This document shows, piece by piece, positions 1 to 6,506 of a stretch of 7,917 nt of DNA. The DNA lies in assembly GCA_947628595.1 (NCBI GenBank), contig CANRAN010000062.1, positions 1-7,917 of the forward strand, in the 5' to 3' direction. The notes beneath the pieces were generated by a model. That model did not search any database. It worked only from the letters and a program-made list of their open reading frames with translations, and had not been told where the DNA came from. Origin of the DNA: an uncultured Clostridia bacterium. Its GTDB lineage: Bacteria > Bacillota > Clostridia > Oscillospirales > Acutalibacteraceae. How positions within the stretch are numbered: position 1 is the first letter of the stretch; every line of letters starts with the position of its first letter. The position numbers were made by a program, and so were the translations under genes.

Positions 1-884
1 TGTTTACCTCCCATAGCCTCTCGAAGTCTGAGTACCTGTTTTTTCTTTCTTTTGTACCATCTTAGAACAGATACATCGGACAGGATAGAAGCCGTAAAAC
101 CTCCGAACACCACAACATCCGCCGCACCTGCCACGGCACAGGCAACAACTGCTGTGTTGCTTTTTTCCTCAGACACTTTTTCTTCCCTATCCTCTTTCGG
201 CTCATACTCTTTAATTACAGTTCTTTCAATTTCACGGGTATATCCACAACTACGGCACACCTCTGTGACGATCTTTACATTATCTTTAATTTCTGTTTTT
301 CGTTCAAATGAGTGTGGTTGTATTGTTCCAAACTCCTCTGTATAGCTGTCATCACATTCGGAACATACATACTTTTTCAATCCCACACCTGTACAGTCCG
401 GAGCCTTAACAGTCAACTCCTTGTACTTATGACCTGTCTTAACTGTAAACTCTTTATATGAATGTCCGCAAATTGTGCAAGTATAAGTAATTTCTCCGCT
501 TTCCTCACAGGTTGACCGCTTTGTAACGACAGATTTATAATGATGCTCTCCCGGAGCGGCATATTCTTCTGAATATGTATAATCACAACGCTTGCATTTA
601 TATGTTCTAATTCCGCTTTCCACACAGCTCGGAGGAATCTCCGTGACAGTATAATCATGTCCGAGCGGAGGAATTATCTCTCTTTCCTCATGGGGATATG
701 TCGGATCAAGCAGGCAAATTCTATGCCTGTATCCTGCCTGTGTACAAGTTGGCTCAGTGTCTGTTATCCATTCTCCCCATACACAATCATCCTCCGCACG
801 AGCCTGAAGAGAAGTGGGAGGCGCAAAAATGCATATTAGCGAAAATATTCCTGACATCAGCAACAGATAAAAATATCGTTTCAT
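1..884 (-). CDS. Exported Cys-rich repeat membrane protein, 3' end outside window
   Basis: No named family or function recognised. The frame is open from the ATG at 884 for 294 codons and leaves the window without a stop, so the C-terminus is missing. Residues 1-30 are a good signal peptide (MKR, hydrophobic core, ARA before EDD). Residues 34-215 hold a tandem array of about 38-residue modules: a lone Cys, ten residues, CxxC, then a GH-Y-like turn. CxxC pairs are C97/C100, C136/C139, C174/C177 and C210/C213; lone Cys are C87, C126 and C164; His are H76, H114/H115, H152 and H191. A first module (C47, C57) lacks the second Cys of its pair. A highly charged stretch (219-242) leads to a membrane segment (about 244-269) and a basic RWYKRKKK stop-transfer, so the modules should face outside. 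Similar modules are common in clostridial surface proteins, without a function known to me. Metal binding or disulfides are inference. The start lies one base after the regulator stop, with GGGAG 12 bases upstream inside that gene, so the two are probably co-translated. Confidence 0.85.
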   Translation of the reverse strand, partial: MKRYFYLLLMSGIFSLICIFAPPTSLQARAEDDCVWGEWITDTEPTCTQAGYRHRICLLDPTYPHEEREIIPPLGHDYTVTEIPPSCVESGIRTYKCKRCDYTYSEEYAAPGEHHYKSVVTKRSTCEESGEITYTCTICGHSYKEFTVKTGHKYKELTVKAPDCTGVGLKKYVCSECDDSYTEEFGTIQPHSFERKTEIKDNVKIVTEVCRSCGYTREIERTVIKEYEPKEDREEKVSEEKSNTAVVACAVAGAADVVVFGGFTASILSDVSVLRWYKRKKKQVLRLREAMGGK

Positions 885-885
885 A

Positions 886-1599
886 TCAGTTTGATGCTCC
901 CTTTTCAAACATTTTGGCGACAATATTCTTATATGCTCTTCCAACCGGAAGCTTTGTATTATTCTTTAGAATAACACTGTTATAAAAAACCTTTGCTATG
1001 CAGTTTTTGGAAACAAGATAGGATCTGTGTATCCTTATAAAATTCCGCCCTGCAAGCTGCTCCTCAAGCTTAGATAGAGATGAGTAAAACTCAAAACTGC
1101 CATCCGAATAGAATACTGCAATTATTCTTCCTCTTACCTCAAAATAATATATATCCCTCAGCCTTATTGAAAGTGTTTCCCCATAGCTGCTGAACAAAAT
1201 ACAATCCTCATTTTTTTCAAGAACAGATTCCACCGCATTATGCAGTATCGTCCGAAATTTTTCTTCTGAGCAATCATTTTTCAGGATATAATGATAAGCA
1301 TGGACATCGAAGGCATTCTGCCAATAATTCTCGGATTGAGTCAGAAATATTATTTCCCCGTCAAATCCCTTTGCCCTCAACGAATTTGCAACCTCAATAC
1401 CATTCATATTGGGCATAATTATATCAAGAAAAATAATATCCGGTATATTTTCCTTAGAATCAAATTCAAAAAGCATTTGCTTTCCGCTCGTATATGTCTG
1501 TATATCTACATTTGTTAATTCTTTTTCCGAAACATCAACAATCGTATCACGATATTTATGTACTTCCGTTGGATCATCATCACAAACAGCTATTATCAC
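886..1599 (-). CDS. LytTR-family response regulator (AgrA/LytR type)
   Basis: Predicted two-component response regulator: a phosphorylated receiver controls a LytTR DNA-binding domain that recognises direct repeats. With the GTG start at 1599 the protein has 237 residues, normal for the family. Receiver, about 1-115: acidic pocket D7-D8-D9, phospho-acceptor D59 in FLDIIMP followed by NMNG, T87 and K107, all expected residues present. LytTR domain, about 134-233: SIRLRDIYYFE near 144-154, IRIHRSYLVS at 188-197 and LPVGRAYK at 217-224. The GTG start is preferred because AGGGGGAG lies just upstream. A longer form from an ATG at 1653 would put its first codons inside a near-consensus promoter and has no ribosome site. 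No histidine kinase gene is in the window; it may lie beyond the left edge or elsewhere. The gene precedes the Cys-rich membrane protein by one base. The exact signal and targets cannot be read from sequence. Confidence 0.93.
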   Translation of the reverse strand: MIIAVCDDDPTEVHKYRDTIVDVSEKELTNVDIQTYTSGKQMLFEFDSKENIPDIIFLDIIMPNMNGIEVANSLRAKGFDGEIIFLTQSENYWQNAFDVHAYHYILKNDCSEEKFRTILHNAVESVLEKNEDCILFSSYGETLSIRLRDIYYFEVRGRIIAVFYSDGSFEFYSSLSKLEEQLAGRNFIRIHRSYLVSKNCIAKVFYNSVILKNNTKLPVGRAYKNIVAKMFEKGASN

Positions 1600-1624
1600 A
1601 GCATTACTCCCCCTAACATTCACT

Positions 1625-1653
1625 ATTATAACGGGTATTTGTATGCAGGTCAA
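1625..1653 (-). promoter_or_regulatory. Proximal sigma-A promoter of the LytTR operon
   Basis: Read on the minus strand, TTGACC (1653-1648), a 17-base spacer and TATAAT (1630-1625) form an almost ideal vegetative promoter. Transcription would start near 1618, giving a leader of about 19 bases that still contains the AGGGGGAG ribosome site before GTG 1599. It predicts basal expression independent of the distal, repeat-linked promoter. It also argues against the longer ORF start at 1653. Confidence 0.75.
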
Positions 1654-1685
1654 ACAGTAAAATTTTCATTTTTATTCCGATATTT

Positions 1686-1712
1686 ATGTACAGCCTGTCT
1701 GAATCTGTACAT
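1686..1712. repeat. Perfect 8-bp inverted repeat, possible operator or leader hairpin
   Basis: ATGTACAG (1686-1693) and CTGTACAT (1705-1712) are exact inverse copies separated by 11 bases. A further CTGTACA lies at 1767-1773, at the predicted start of transcription from the distal promoter. The pair sits between the two promoters in the untranslated leader of the LytTR operon. It could be a binding site for a dimeric repressor or a weak RNA hairpin; the sequence does not tell which. No U-run follows on the minus strand, so it is not an intrinsic terminator. Confidence 0.5.
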
Positions 1713-1776
1713 ACCCTAACTTACACTATCATCAATTTATTTCCTGTATAAATACAACAATCCACTCTGTACAACA

Positions 1777-1785
1777 ATTATATCA
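1777..1785 (-). promoter_or_regulatory. Distal extended -10 promoter of the LytTR operon
   Basis: The minus strand reads TGATATAAT, a TATAAT box (1782-1777) with the extended TG. The -35 position at 17-base spacing (1805-1800) reads AGGTAC, which does not resemble TTGACA. A perfect -10 with a poor -35 and two direct repeats ending about 40 bases before the likely start (near 1770) is the usual pattern of a LytTR-activated promoter. The resulting leader would be about 170 bases long. Confidence 0.6.
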
Positions 1786-1809
1786 AAAAAATAATCTAAG
1801 TACCTAAGA

Positions 1810-1847
1810 TTGTCATAAACAACAGGTTAATTTGTCATAAACAGCAG
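1810..1847 (-). promoter_or_regulatory. Tandem direct repeats, candidate LytTR operator
   Basis: TTGTCATAAACAACAG (1810-1825) and TTGTCATAAACAGCAG (1832-1847) differ at one base. Their spacing is 22 bp, about two helical turns, placing both on the same face of DNA. LytTR proteins bind paired direct repeats with this spacing just upstream of the -35. On the minus strand the repeats contain TGTTTATGAC or GTTTATGAC, loosely like the LytTR half-site with its central GTT. The repeats lie about 28 bp upstream of the distal TATAAT and point toward the regulator's own gene, which suggests autoregulation. That the encoded regulator binds here is inference. Confidence 0.7.
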
Positions 1848-1882
1848 TAAGCACATATGACCATAAATTTACGAAAAAGCAC

Positions 1883-1930
1883 AAAAACAAAAAAAGCATG
1901 ACAAACCCGATCCTGTCACGCTTTTTTTGA
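1883..1930 (-). terminator. Hairpin terminator, best on the minus strand
   Basis: On the minus strand, AGCGTGACA (1922-1914) pairs with TGTCATGCT (1903-1895) with one G-U pair and a loop of ten bases, followed by a T-rich tract down to about 1883. On the plus strand the same stem has an A-C mismatch but is also followed by seven Ts, so it may work both ways. The only minus-strand gene that could use it is the BofC-like gene, whose stop is about 230 bases upstream. It also insulates the LytTR operon from read-through. Confidence 0.65.
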
Positions 1931-2153
1931 TGTATCCCTTCACAAAATGCACTTATGCCCCCTTGTCCATAAAATACTTAGACTATATTCTTGCTAATTT
2001 TAAGCTTACCAAGTATGAGAATCTCAAGTCCATACATCGTTATATTCCTTGCCGCCAAAAGGTCATACATACAAATGAAAAACCCTTAGCCGTGTATAAC
2101 ACCTAAAATTTCTACCGATATGTGCATAACTGTGCTTCTACGAAAAGTGATTA
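1931..2153. other. Stretch without a convincing gene
   Basis: No ORF with a ribosome site or recognisable product is visible on either strand. The longest candidate on the minus strand is a 30-codon frame (2070-1978) with no ribosome site. No clear hairpin terminator follows the BofC-like stop directly, so this stretch is probably a long 3' untranslated region that reaches the terminator near 1900. A decayed gene remnant is possible but I cannot identify one. Confidence 0.4.
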
Positions 2154-2507
2154 TTAACTGCAATATTCCTCTATAAGCTTGTTTAATTTTCTGCGATTCT
2201 GTGCGGGTATTCCCTCACTGATACATTTCCTGTCCGCCTCCGGAAGATCCGATATTCTTACAGTGCTTATATATATCGGGAATTCCTGACCTGCTTTATA
2301 TGCTGCAATTAAACCATGATACTCCGAAAGAATATACGCATCTCCATCCGAGCTGATCTCCGGCTCAGAAACACGCTGCTGTGAATATTCCTCTGTTTGC
2401 TGTGACTGTTCCTGTGCCTGTGCCCCCGGTATCCCGGGAAGTATAACGGTAGTTATTATAAGACATAATATAAGAAAACTTCCTGTAAATCCGATTACGT
2501 ACTTCAT
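2154..2507 (-). CDS. Small exported protein with BofC C-terminal-like region
   Basis: A 117-residue protein. Residues 1-31 form a signal peptide or membrane anchor (MKYVIGFTGS, then a long hydrophobic run, with a possible cleavage after AQA at 29-31). A short Gln/Glu/Ser linker (32-55) follows. Residues 57-116 resemble the BofC C-terminal domain: YILSEYHGLIAAYKAG, then PIYISTV, SDLPEADR and an end of LNKLIEEYCS. In Bacillus, BofC is a forespore-exported factor that restrains SpoIVB during pro-sigma-K signalling; related short proteins occur across Clostridia. The match here is by eye, so function is uncertain. ATG 2507 is chosen because GAGGTG lies eight bases upstream; an ATG at 2597 would overlap the promoter at 2550-2578. 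It is transcribed divergently from the PBP gene. Its promoter looks vegetative rather than sporulation-specific. C95 and C116 are the only Cys outside the signal region. Confidence 0.8.
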   Translation of the reverse strand: MKYVIGFTGSFLILCLIITTVILPGIPGAQAQEQSQQTEEYSQQRVSEPEISSDGDAYILSEYHGLIAAYKAGQEFPIYISTVRISDLPEADRKCISEGIPAQNRRKLNKLIEEYCS

Positions 2508-2549
2508 TTGTTCTTCACCTCTTTTTTTATTTTGGATGTTTATCATGTA

Positions 2550-2578
2550 ATTATTCATATTTTTAATAAATTTTTCAA
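2550..2578 (-). promoter_or_regulatory. Sigma-A-like promoter of the BofC-like gene
   Basis: The minus strand reads TTGAAA (2578-2573), 17 bases, then AATAAT (2555-2550), each one mismatch from consensus. Transcription would begin near 2543, giving a leader of about 36 bases that includes the GAGGTG ribosome site. The region is very AT-rich, so a chance match is possible. Confidence 0.55.
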
Positions 2579-2587
2579 CAAAATAAC

Positions 2588-2616
2588 AGTTATTCAATAA
2601 CTAAAATTCAATTTTA
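2588..2616. repeat. Two adjoining 15-bp palindromes with a shared core
   Basis: AGTTATTCAATAACT (2588-2602) and TAAAATTCAATTTTA (2602-2616) are each perfect palindromes with 7-base arms around a central C. They share base 2602 and the core ATTCAAT, and their centres are 14 bp apart. They lie between the divergent BofC-like and PBP promoters, just upstream of both -35 regions. This fits tandem operators for a dimeric regulator, but the high AT content raises the odds of chance. Confidence 0.45.
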
Positions 2617-2645
2617 AAAAAATTTATTCCATTTTCCGTTTTTTA

Positions 2646-2654
2646 TGGTATAAT
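2646..2654 (+). promoter_or_regulatory. Extended -10 promoter for the PBP gene
   Basis: TGGTATAAT is a perfect TATAAT with the extended TG motif. The -35 position (2626-2631, ATTCCA) matches consensus at only three of six bases, as is usual for extended -10 promoters. The start would fall near 2661, leaving a leader of about 120 bases before the PBP start at 2780. No riboswitch or attenuator was recognised in that leader. Confidence 0.55.
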
Positions 2655-2779
2655 AACATAGGTGAGTTATGATTGCTCATTGTTTTACTGCCATATTGTG
2701 GACTTCTGTGTTTCTGATAAATAATTTAGTGCATTTATAATCTGTATATGATATAATTCAAAAAGGAGGTTGAAGTCTA

Positions 2780-5209
2780 ATGAGAAAAACCGATATCAGT
2801 AATTTTAATGACGAGGCTTCATCAGGTACTTCTGTTTCTGCAGGTGAAAGTGTCAAGGGTGTATTTTCCGCAATAAGAAAGGTTATTCTCACCGCCTTGA
2901 TGATTACATTGATAACCGGATTTGTTATTATCATGTCAATTGTTTTTTATATTATATCTATCGCAAGTGAGCCTAATGCAATAAATCTCAATAAGCTTAA
3001 GCTTAATCTCACGAGCTTTGTATATGTTCTCAAGAACGGAAGCGATGATGAGTTTGTTGAATATCAGGAACTGTACTCAACCGAAAACCGTGTCTGGGTT
3101 AAATATCAGGATATTCCCAAGCATATGATAGATGCACAGATAGCAATAGAGGATAAAAGATTTGAGGAACACAATGGTGTTGACTGGTACAGAACTGCCG
3201 GTGCTATCATAAGTCTGGCAACGGGTCAGGAGCAGTACGGCGGCTCAACAATAACACAGCAGCTTATAAAAAATGTGACAAATGACAATGAGGTAAGCAT
3301 AACGAGAAAAATACGTGAAATATTCCGTGCGCTTAAGCTTGAGGACGAATACAGTAAAAATGACATTATTGAGGCATACCTCAATGTCGTGAACTACGGT
3401 GCAGGCTGTCGAGGTGTACAATCGGCTGCGGATCTTTATTTCAATAAAAAAATAGAGGACTGCACAATCGCCGAATGTGCGTCAATCGCCGGCATAACAC
3501 AGAATCCCTATGCATACAATCCGCTTATATATCCTGAAAATACCAAGGAAAAAGCACGCACTGTCATAAAAGCAATGCTCGATCAAGAGCTTATATCGGC
3601 TTCCGAATATGAACAAGCAAAAAATGAGATTAATAATATGAAGTTCATCGGCTATGTCATGGATGATGACGATGATGAGGACGAAAGCGATTGGAACTGG
3701 TATATAGACAGACTTTTCCGAGATGTTGTCAGCGATTTGCAGGAACAGCTCCATATAAGTGTTGAAGATGCGGAGCATATGATATATAATGAAGGTCTGA
3801 AAATTTATTGTGCAATGGACTTGAATGCTCAGGAAATCGCCGAAAGAAAGGTCAAGGAATGGGAAACCCCCGCCGATAAGACAATACAGGTTGCCTACGA
3901 AATGATGGATTTCACTGACGGGCGTGTACTTGCAACCGTCGGAAACAGAAACGAAAAGGATGGCAGACTGCTTTGGGATATAGTTACCCAGTCATCCTTG
4001 CAACCCGGTTCAACAATCAAGCCTATATCATCCTATGTGTTGCAACTTGATGAAAAAAAACTTAACTATTCCTCGCTTGTTTCGGACAGACCTGTTTCGG
4101 ATTGGGGATATGAAAACGGAAGTATCGTATCCGGACCGAATAACTGGTATATGTCATATTATGGAGATATTACTGTTACAAGAGCATTGAATATTTCTTC
4201 CAATGCGGCGGCTGTAAATGTTCTTAAATCGGTCGGTATGGATAAGAGCTATAAATTCCTCACGGAAAAGCTTAATTTCACACATCTCGACCCCGAAGTT
4301 GACTCCCAAAATCTTGCCGGTCTTTCTATCGGAGGCTTTCATGGAGGTGTGACAGTTGAGGAAATGACAAGTGCATATCAGATCTTCTGTAACGGTGGAT
4401 ACCTGTACGAGCCTTACACATATTACTACGTTGAAGACAGCGATGGAAAAATAATTCTTGATAACAGAGATCTTGCAAAGCCGGCGCAGGCAATATCGAC
4501 CGAAACCTCCACAATAATGAACAGGCTTCTCCACGATGTTGTAAATTCCGGCGGTGAAGCACTCGGCTATCGTGCGAAGGTACCGGGCTGGGATATTATA
4601 GGAAAGACAGGTACTACCGATTCATCATGTGATAACTGGTTTGTGGGTGCTTCCCCCTATGCAGTGGCAGGAATATGGGCAGGTCACGAAAGCTCCATTC
4701 CTATACCCGTTGATGAACAGAGTAAGGTACATTTCCTTTGGAGAGATATTATGAAAGAGTATCTTGAAGGGAAAACTCAAAAATCATTTAGTCTGGGCGG
4801 GGACGTGGTACAACACAATTATGTGATCAGTGACGGCGGACTTACAGATTATACCGTTTCCGGTAAAACTGCTGTGGGATATTACACCGAGGATAATATG
4901 CCGTCATATTCAAGCTATAATCCCAATCCTCCGAAGCCACAGGAAAACAGTGATTACAATGAAGATTCGCCGTCCGAGGAAAGCGGAGAGGAAGAATCAA
5001 CCGAAGAAAGCTCAAATGAAACGCCTGAGTCCGAGGAACCTTCTGCTGAGGAAACATCCATAGAAGATTCTTCTGAGGAAGAACAGTCGGATGTTACCGG
5101 AGAATCGGAGGAATACTCGGAAAATGATGAGTCGGTGTCCGAGCCTGAGCCTATATCGGAACCCGAGCCGGTATCCGAACCGGAGGGCGGGGATGAGTCC
5201 GCAGCTTAG
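2780..5209 (+). CDS. Class A penicillin-binding protein (bifunctional peptidoglycan synthase)
   Basis: An 809-residue membrane enzyme that polymerises lipid II glycan strands and crosslinks their peptides outside the cell. A cytoplasmic head (1-34) and one membrane helix (about 35-61) precede the GT51 transglycosylase domain. GT51 motifs: EDKRFEEHNGVD (124-135, catalytic E124), GGSTITQQLIKN (154-165), RKIRE (176-180), IIEAYLNVVNYG (196-207) and the AGITQNPYAYNP end (237-248). An acidic insert, MDDDDDEDESD (294-304), sits in the linker. The transpeptidase has S411-TIK (serine nucleophile S411, K414), SSN (473-475) and KTGT (609-612), all intact. A tail from about 702 is rich in Glu, Ser, Asp and Pro and ends with SEPEP repeats; it is probably disordered. 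AAGGAGGT nine bases before ATG 2780 supports the start. It is not clear which class A paralogue (PbpA, PonA or PbpF-like) it corresponds to, so no symbol is given. Confidence 0.96.
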   Translation: MRKTDISNFNDEASSGTSVSAGESVKGVFSAIRKVILTALMITLITGFVIIMSIVFYIISIASEPNAINLNKLKLNLTSFVYVLKNGSDDEFVEYQELYSTENRVWVKYQDIPKHMIDAQIAIEDKRFEEHNGVDWYRTAGAIISLATGQEQYGGSTITQQLIKNVTNDNEVSITRKIREIFRALKLEDEYSKNDIIEAYLNVVNYGAGCRGVQSAADLYFNKKIEDCTIAECASIAGITQNPYAYNPLIYPENTKEKARTVIKAMLDQELISASEYEQAKNEINNMKFIGYVMDDDDDEDESDWNWYIDRLFRDVVSDLQEQLHISVEDAEHMIYNEGLKIYCAMDLNAQEIAERKVKEWETPADKTIQVAYEMMDFTDGRVLATVGNRNEKDGRLLWDIVTQSSLQPGSTIKPISSYVLQLDEKKLNYSSLVSDRPVSDWGYENGSIVSGPNNWYMSYYGDITVTRALNISSNAAAVNVLKSVGMDKSYKFLTEKLNFTHLDPEVDSQNLAGLSIGGFHGGVTVEEMTSAYQIFCNGGYLYEPYTYYYVEDSDGKIILDNRDLAKPAQAISTETSTIMNRLLHDVVNSGGEALGYRAKVPGWDIIGKTGTTDSSCDNWFVGASPYAVAGIWAGHESSIPIPVDEQSKVHFLWRDIMKEYLEGKTQKSFSLGGDVVQHNYVISDGGLTDYTVSGKTAVGYYTEDNMPSYSSYNPNPPKPQENSDYNEDSPSEESGEEESTEESSNETPESEEPSAEETSIEDSSEEEQSDVTGESEEYSENDESVSEPEPISEPEPVSEPEGGDESAA

Positions 5210-5221
5210 GATTATTATAAT
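5193..5221 (+). promoter_or_regulatory. Possible promoter for hom-lysC
   Basis: A perfect TATAAT (5216-5221) follows a weak -35 (ATGAGT, 5193-5198) at 17 bases, overlapping the 3' end of the PBP gene. The start would be near 5228, 34 bases before hom. There is no hairpin terminator between the PBP gene and hom, so read-through is also possible. The site lies in an AT-rich gap, which lowers its weight. Confidence 0.35.
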
Positions 5222-5261
5222 ATATTTTTATAAAACAGTTATGGTAAAGGAGTTTTAGTTT

Positions 5262-6506
5262 ATGGTATATGTTGCAGTAATGGGACATGGAGTTGTCGGC
5301 TCCGGTGTTGTGGAGGTTCTCGAAAACCACCACGACAGTATAGCAAAAAGAGCAAAGGAAGAAATCAATATCAAATACATTCTTGATATCAGAGATTTTC
5401 CGGACAGTCCATATGCTGATAAATTCACCAAGTCCTTTGATGATATCCTCGGTGATGAAGATGTAAGAGTTGTTGCCGAGGTAATGGGCGGTGTCAATCC
5501 TGCATACGAATTTACAAAGAAATGCCTTCTTGCCGGTAAGAGTGTTGTAACATCAAATAAGGAGCTTGTTGCCGAAAAGGGTGCGGAACTGCTGCAAATT
5601 GCAAAGGATAATAATGTAAATTATCTTTTTGAGGCAAGTGTTGGCGGAGGTATTCCGATAATCAGACCTATGTCACAATGTCTTGCTGCAAATGAGGTTG
5701 TAGAGGTTGCAGGTATCCTCAACGGAACTACTAACTTTATTCTTACAAAAATGATTAAGGATAATATGTCGTTTGAGGATGCACTTAAAATGGCACAGGA
5801 GCTTGGATATGCCGAGAGAAATCCCGCTGCTGATGTTGAAGGTCATGATGCCTGCAGAAAGATTGCAATTCTTGCCTCCCTTGCATACGGAAAGCATATT
5901 TATCCTAACCTTGTACATACACAGGGTATTACGAATATCACCCTTGAGGATGTAGCCTACGCTTCATCGTGGGGCGGTGTAATTAAGCTTATCGGACAGG
6001 TAAAGCGACTCGGTGACGGAAGAATAGATATTACCGTTGAACCCATGTTCATAGAGTCATCCAGTCAGCTTGCAGGTGTTGATGATGTATTCAACGGCAT
6101 TCTTGTCCGCGGTGACGCTACGGGGGATGTAGTATTCTACGGCAAGGGAGCCGGAAAGCTGCCGACAGCAAGCGCAGTTGTTGCCGATATAATAGACTGT
6201 GTTAAGCATCTCAATGCAAGAAAATATCTGTATTGGGCAGACGGTGACGAGAGCCTTGTAGTACCATACAATGAAACAGAATATCCCGTATATTTCAGAG
6301 TTGAAGGCAAAGAGCGTAAAACCACGCTTGACGCTGTATTGAAGCTGTTCCCGGATGCAAGGATAATTGTCCGTGCAAATGCTCCGGAGAATGAAATTGC
6401 TTTCGTCCGGGCTTCCATGCCTGTTTATAAGCAAGAAAAGGCTGTGGAGGAACTTGAAAAGCTCGGTGTAACGGTTAAATCAAAAATCCGTATATCGGAT
6501 TTATGA
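5262..6506 (+). CDS. hom: Homoserine dehydrogenase
   Basis: Reduces aspartate-4-semialdehyde to homoserine with NAD(P)H in the cytoplasm, the branch-point step toward threonine and methionine. At 414 residues it is of normal length for the type with a C-terminal regulatory part. The N-terminal nucleotide-binding fold starts with G8-H-G10-V-V-G13-S-G15. TSNKELVA (97-104, K100) follows, then SVGGGIPIIRPM (126-137), NGTTNFILTKM (154-164), and the catalytic segment with D196 and K200 in EGHDACRKIAILA (193-205), which fit the Asp and Lys of characterised enzymes. Residues about 342-414 form an ACT-like region (YPVYFRVEGK onward) that is diverged, so feedback control by threonine cannot be assumed. 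AAAGGAG nine bases before ATG 5262 supports the start. It is 52 bases after the PBP gene and 48 bases before the lysC start. No threonine or lysine riboswitch or T-box leader fits in these short gaps. Confidence 0.96.
   Translation: MVYVAVMGHGVVGSGVVEVLENHHDSIAKRAKEEINIKYILDIRDFPDSPYADKFTKSFDDILGDEDVRVVAEVMGGVNPAYEFTKKCLLAGKSVVTSNKELVAEKGAELLQIAKDNNVNYLFEASVGGGIPIIRPMSQCLAANEVVEVAGILNGTTNFILTKMIKDNMSFEDALKMAQELGYAERNPAADVEGHDACRKIAILASLAYGKHIYPNLVHTQGITNITLEDVAYASSWGGVIKLIGQVKRLGDGRIDITVEPMFIESSSQLAGVDDVFNGILVRGDATGDVVFYGKGAGKLPTASAVVADIIDCVKHLNARKYLYWADGDESLVVPYNETEYPVYFRVEGKERKTTLDAVLKLFPDARIIVRANAPENEIAFVRASMPVYKQEKAVEELEKLGVTVKSKIRISDL

Noticed and set aside
52..345. Plus-strand 97-residue frame (and the minus-strand frame at 413-658)
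   Set aside because: Both lie over the Cys-rich protein, which has a signal peptide and periodic motifs in its own frame; neither has a ribosome site or recognisable product.
1600..1653. ATG at 1653 as regulator start, adding 18 residues
   Set aside because: It would fall in the -35 region of a near-consensus promoter and lacks a ribosome site, while the GTG at 1599 has AGGGGGAG and gives a normal receiver N-terminus.
1978..2070. Minus-strand 30-codon ORF starting MYDLLAARNITMYG
   Set aside because: No ribosome site, too short, and no recognisable relation; it might be a remnant but I cannot support it.
2508..2597. ATG at 2597 as start of the BofC-like protein
   Set aside because: It would place a poor polar N-terminus before the signal peptide and overlap the promoter; ATG 2507 has GAGGTG upstream.
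2749..2757. Second extended -10 (TGATATAAT) just before the PBP gene
   Set aside because: The transcript would begin at about 2764, within the ribosome site itself, so it would be poorly translated; kept as a chance match in AT-rich DNA.
2661..2779. Possible riboswitch in the PBP leader
   Set aside because: The 120 bases show no strong paired elements or terminator-like hairpin before the gene.
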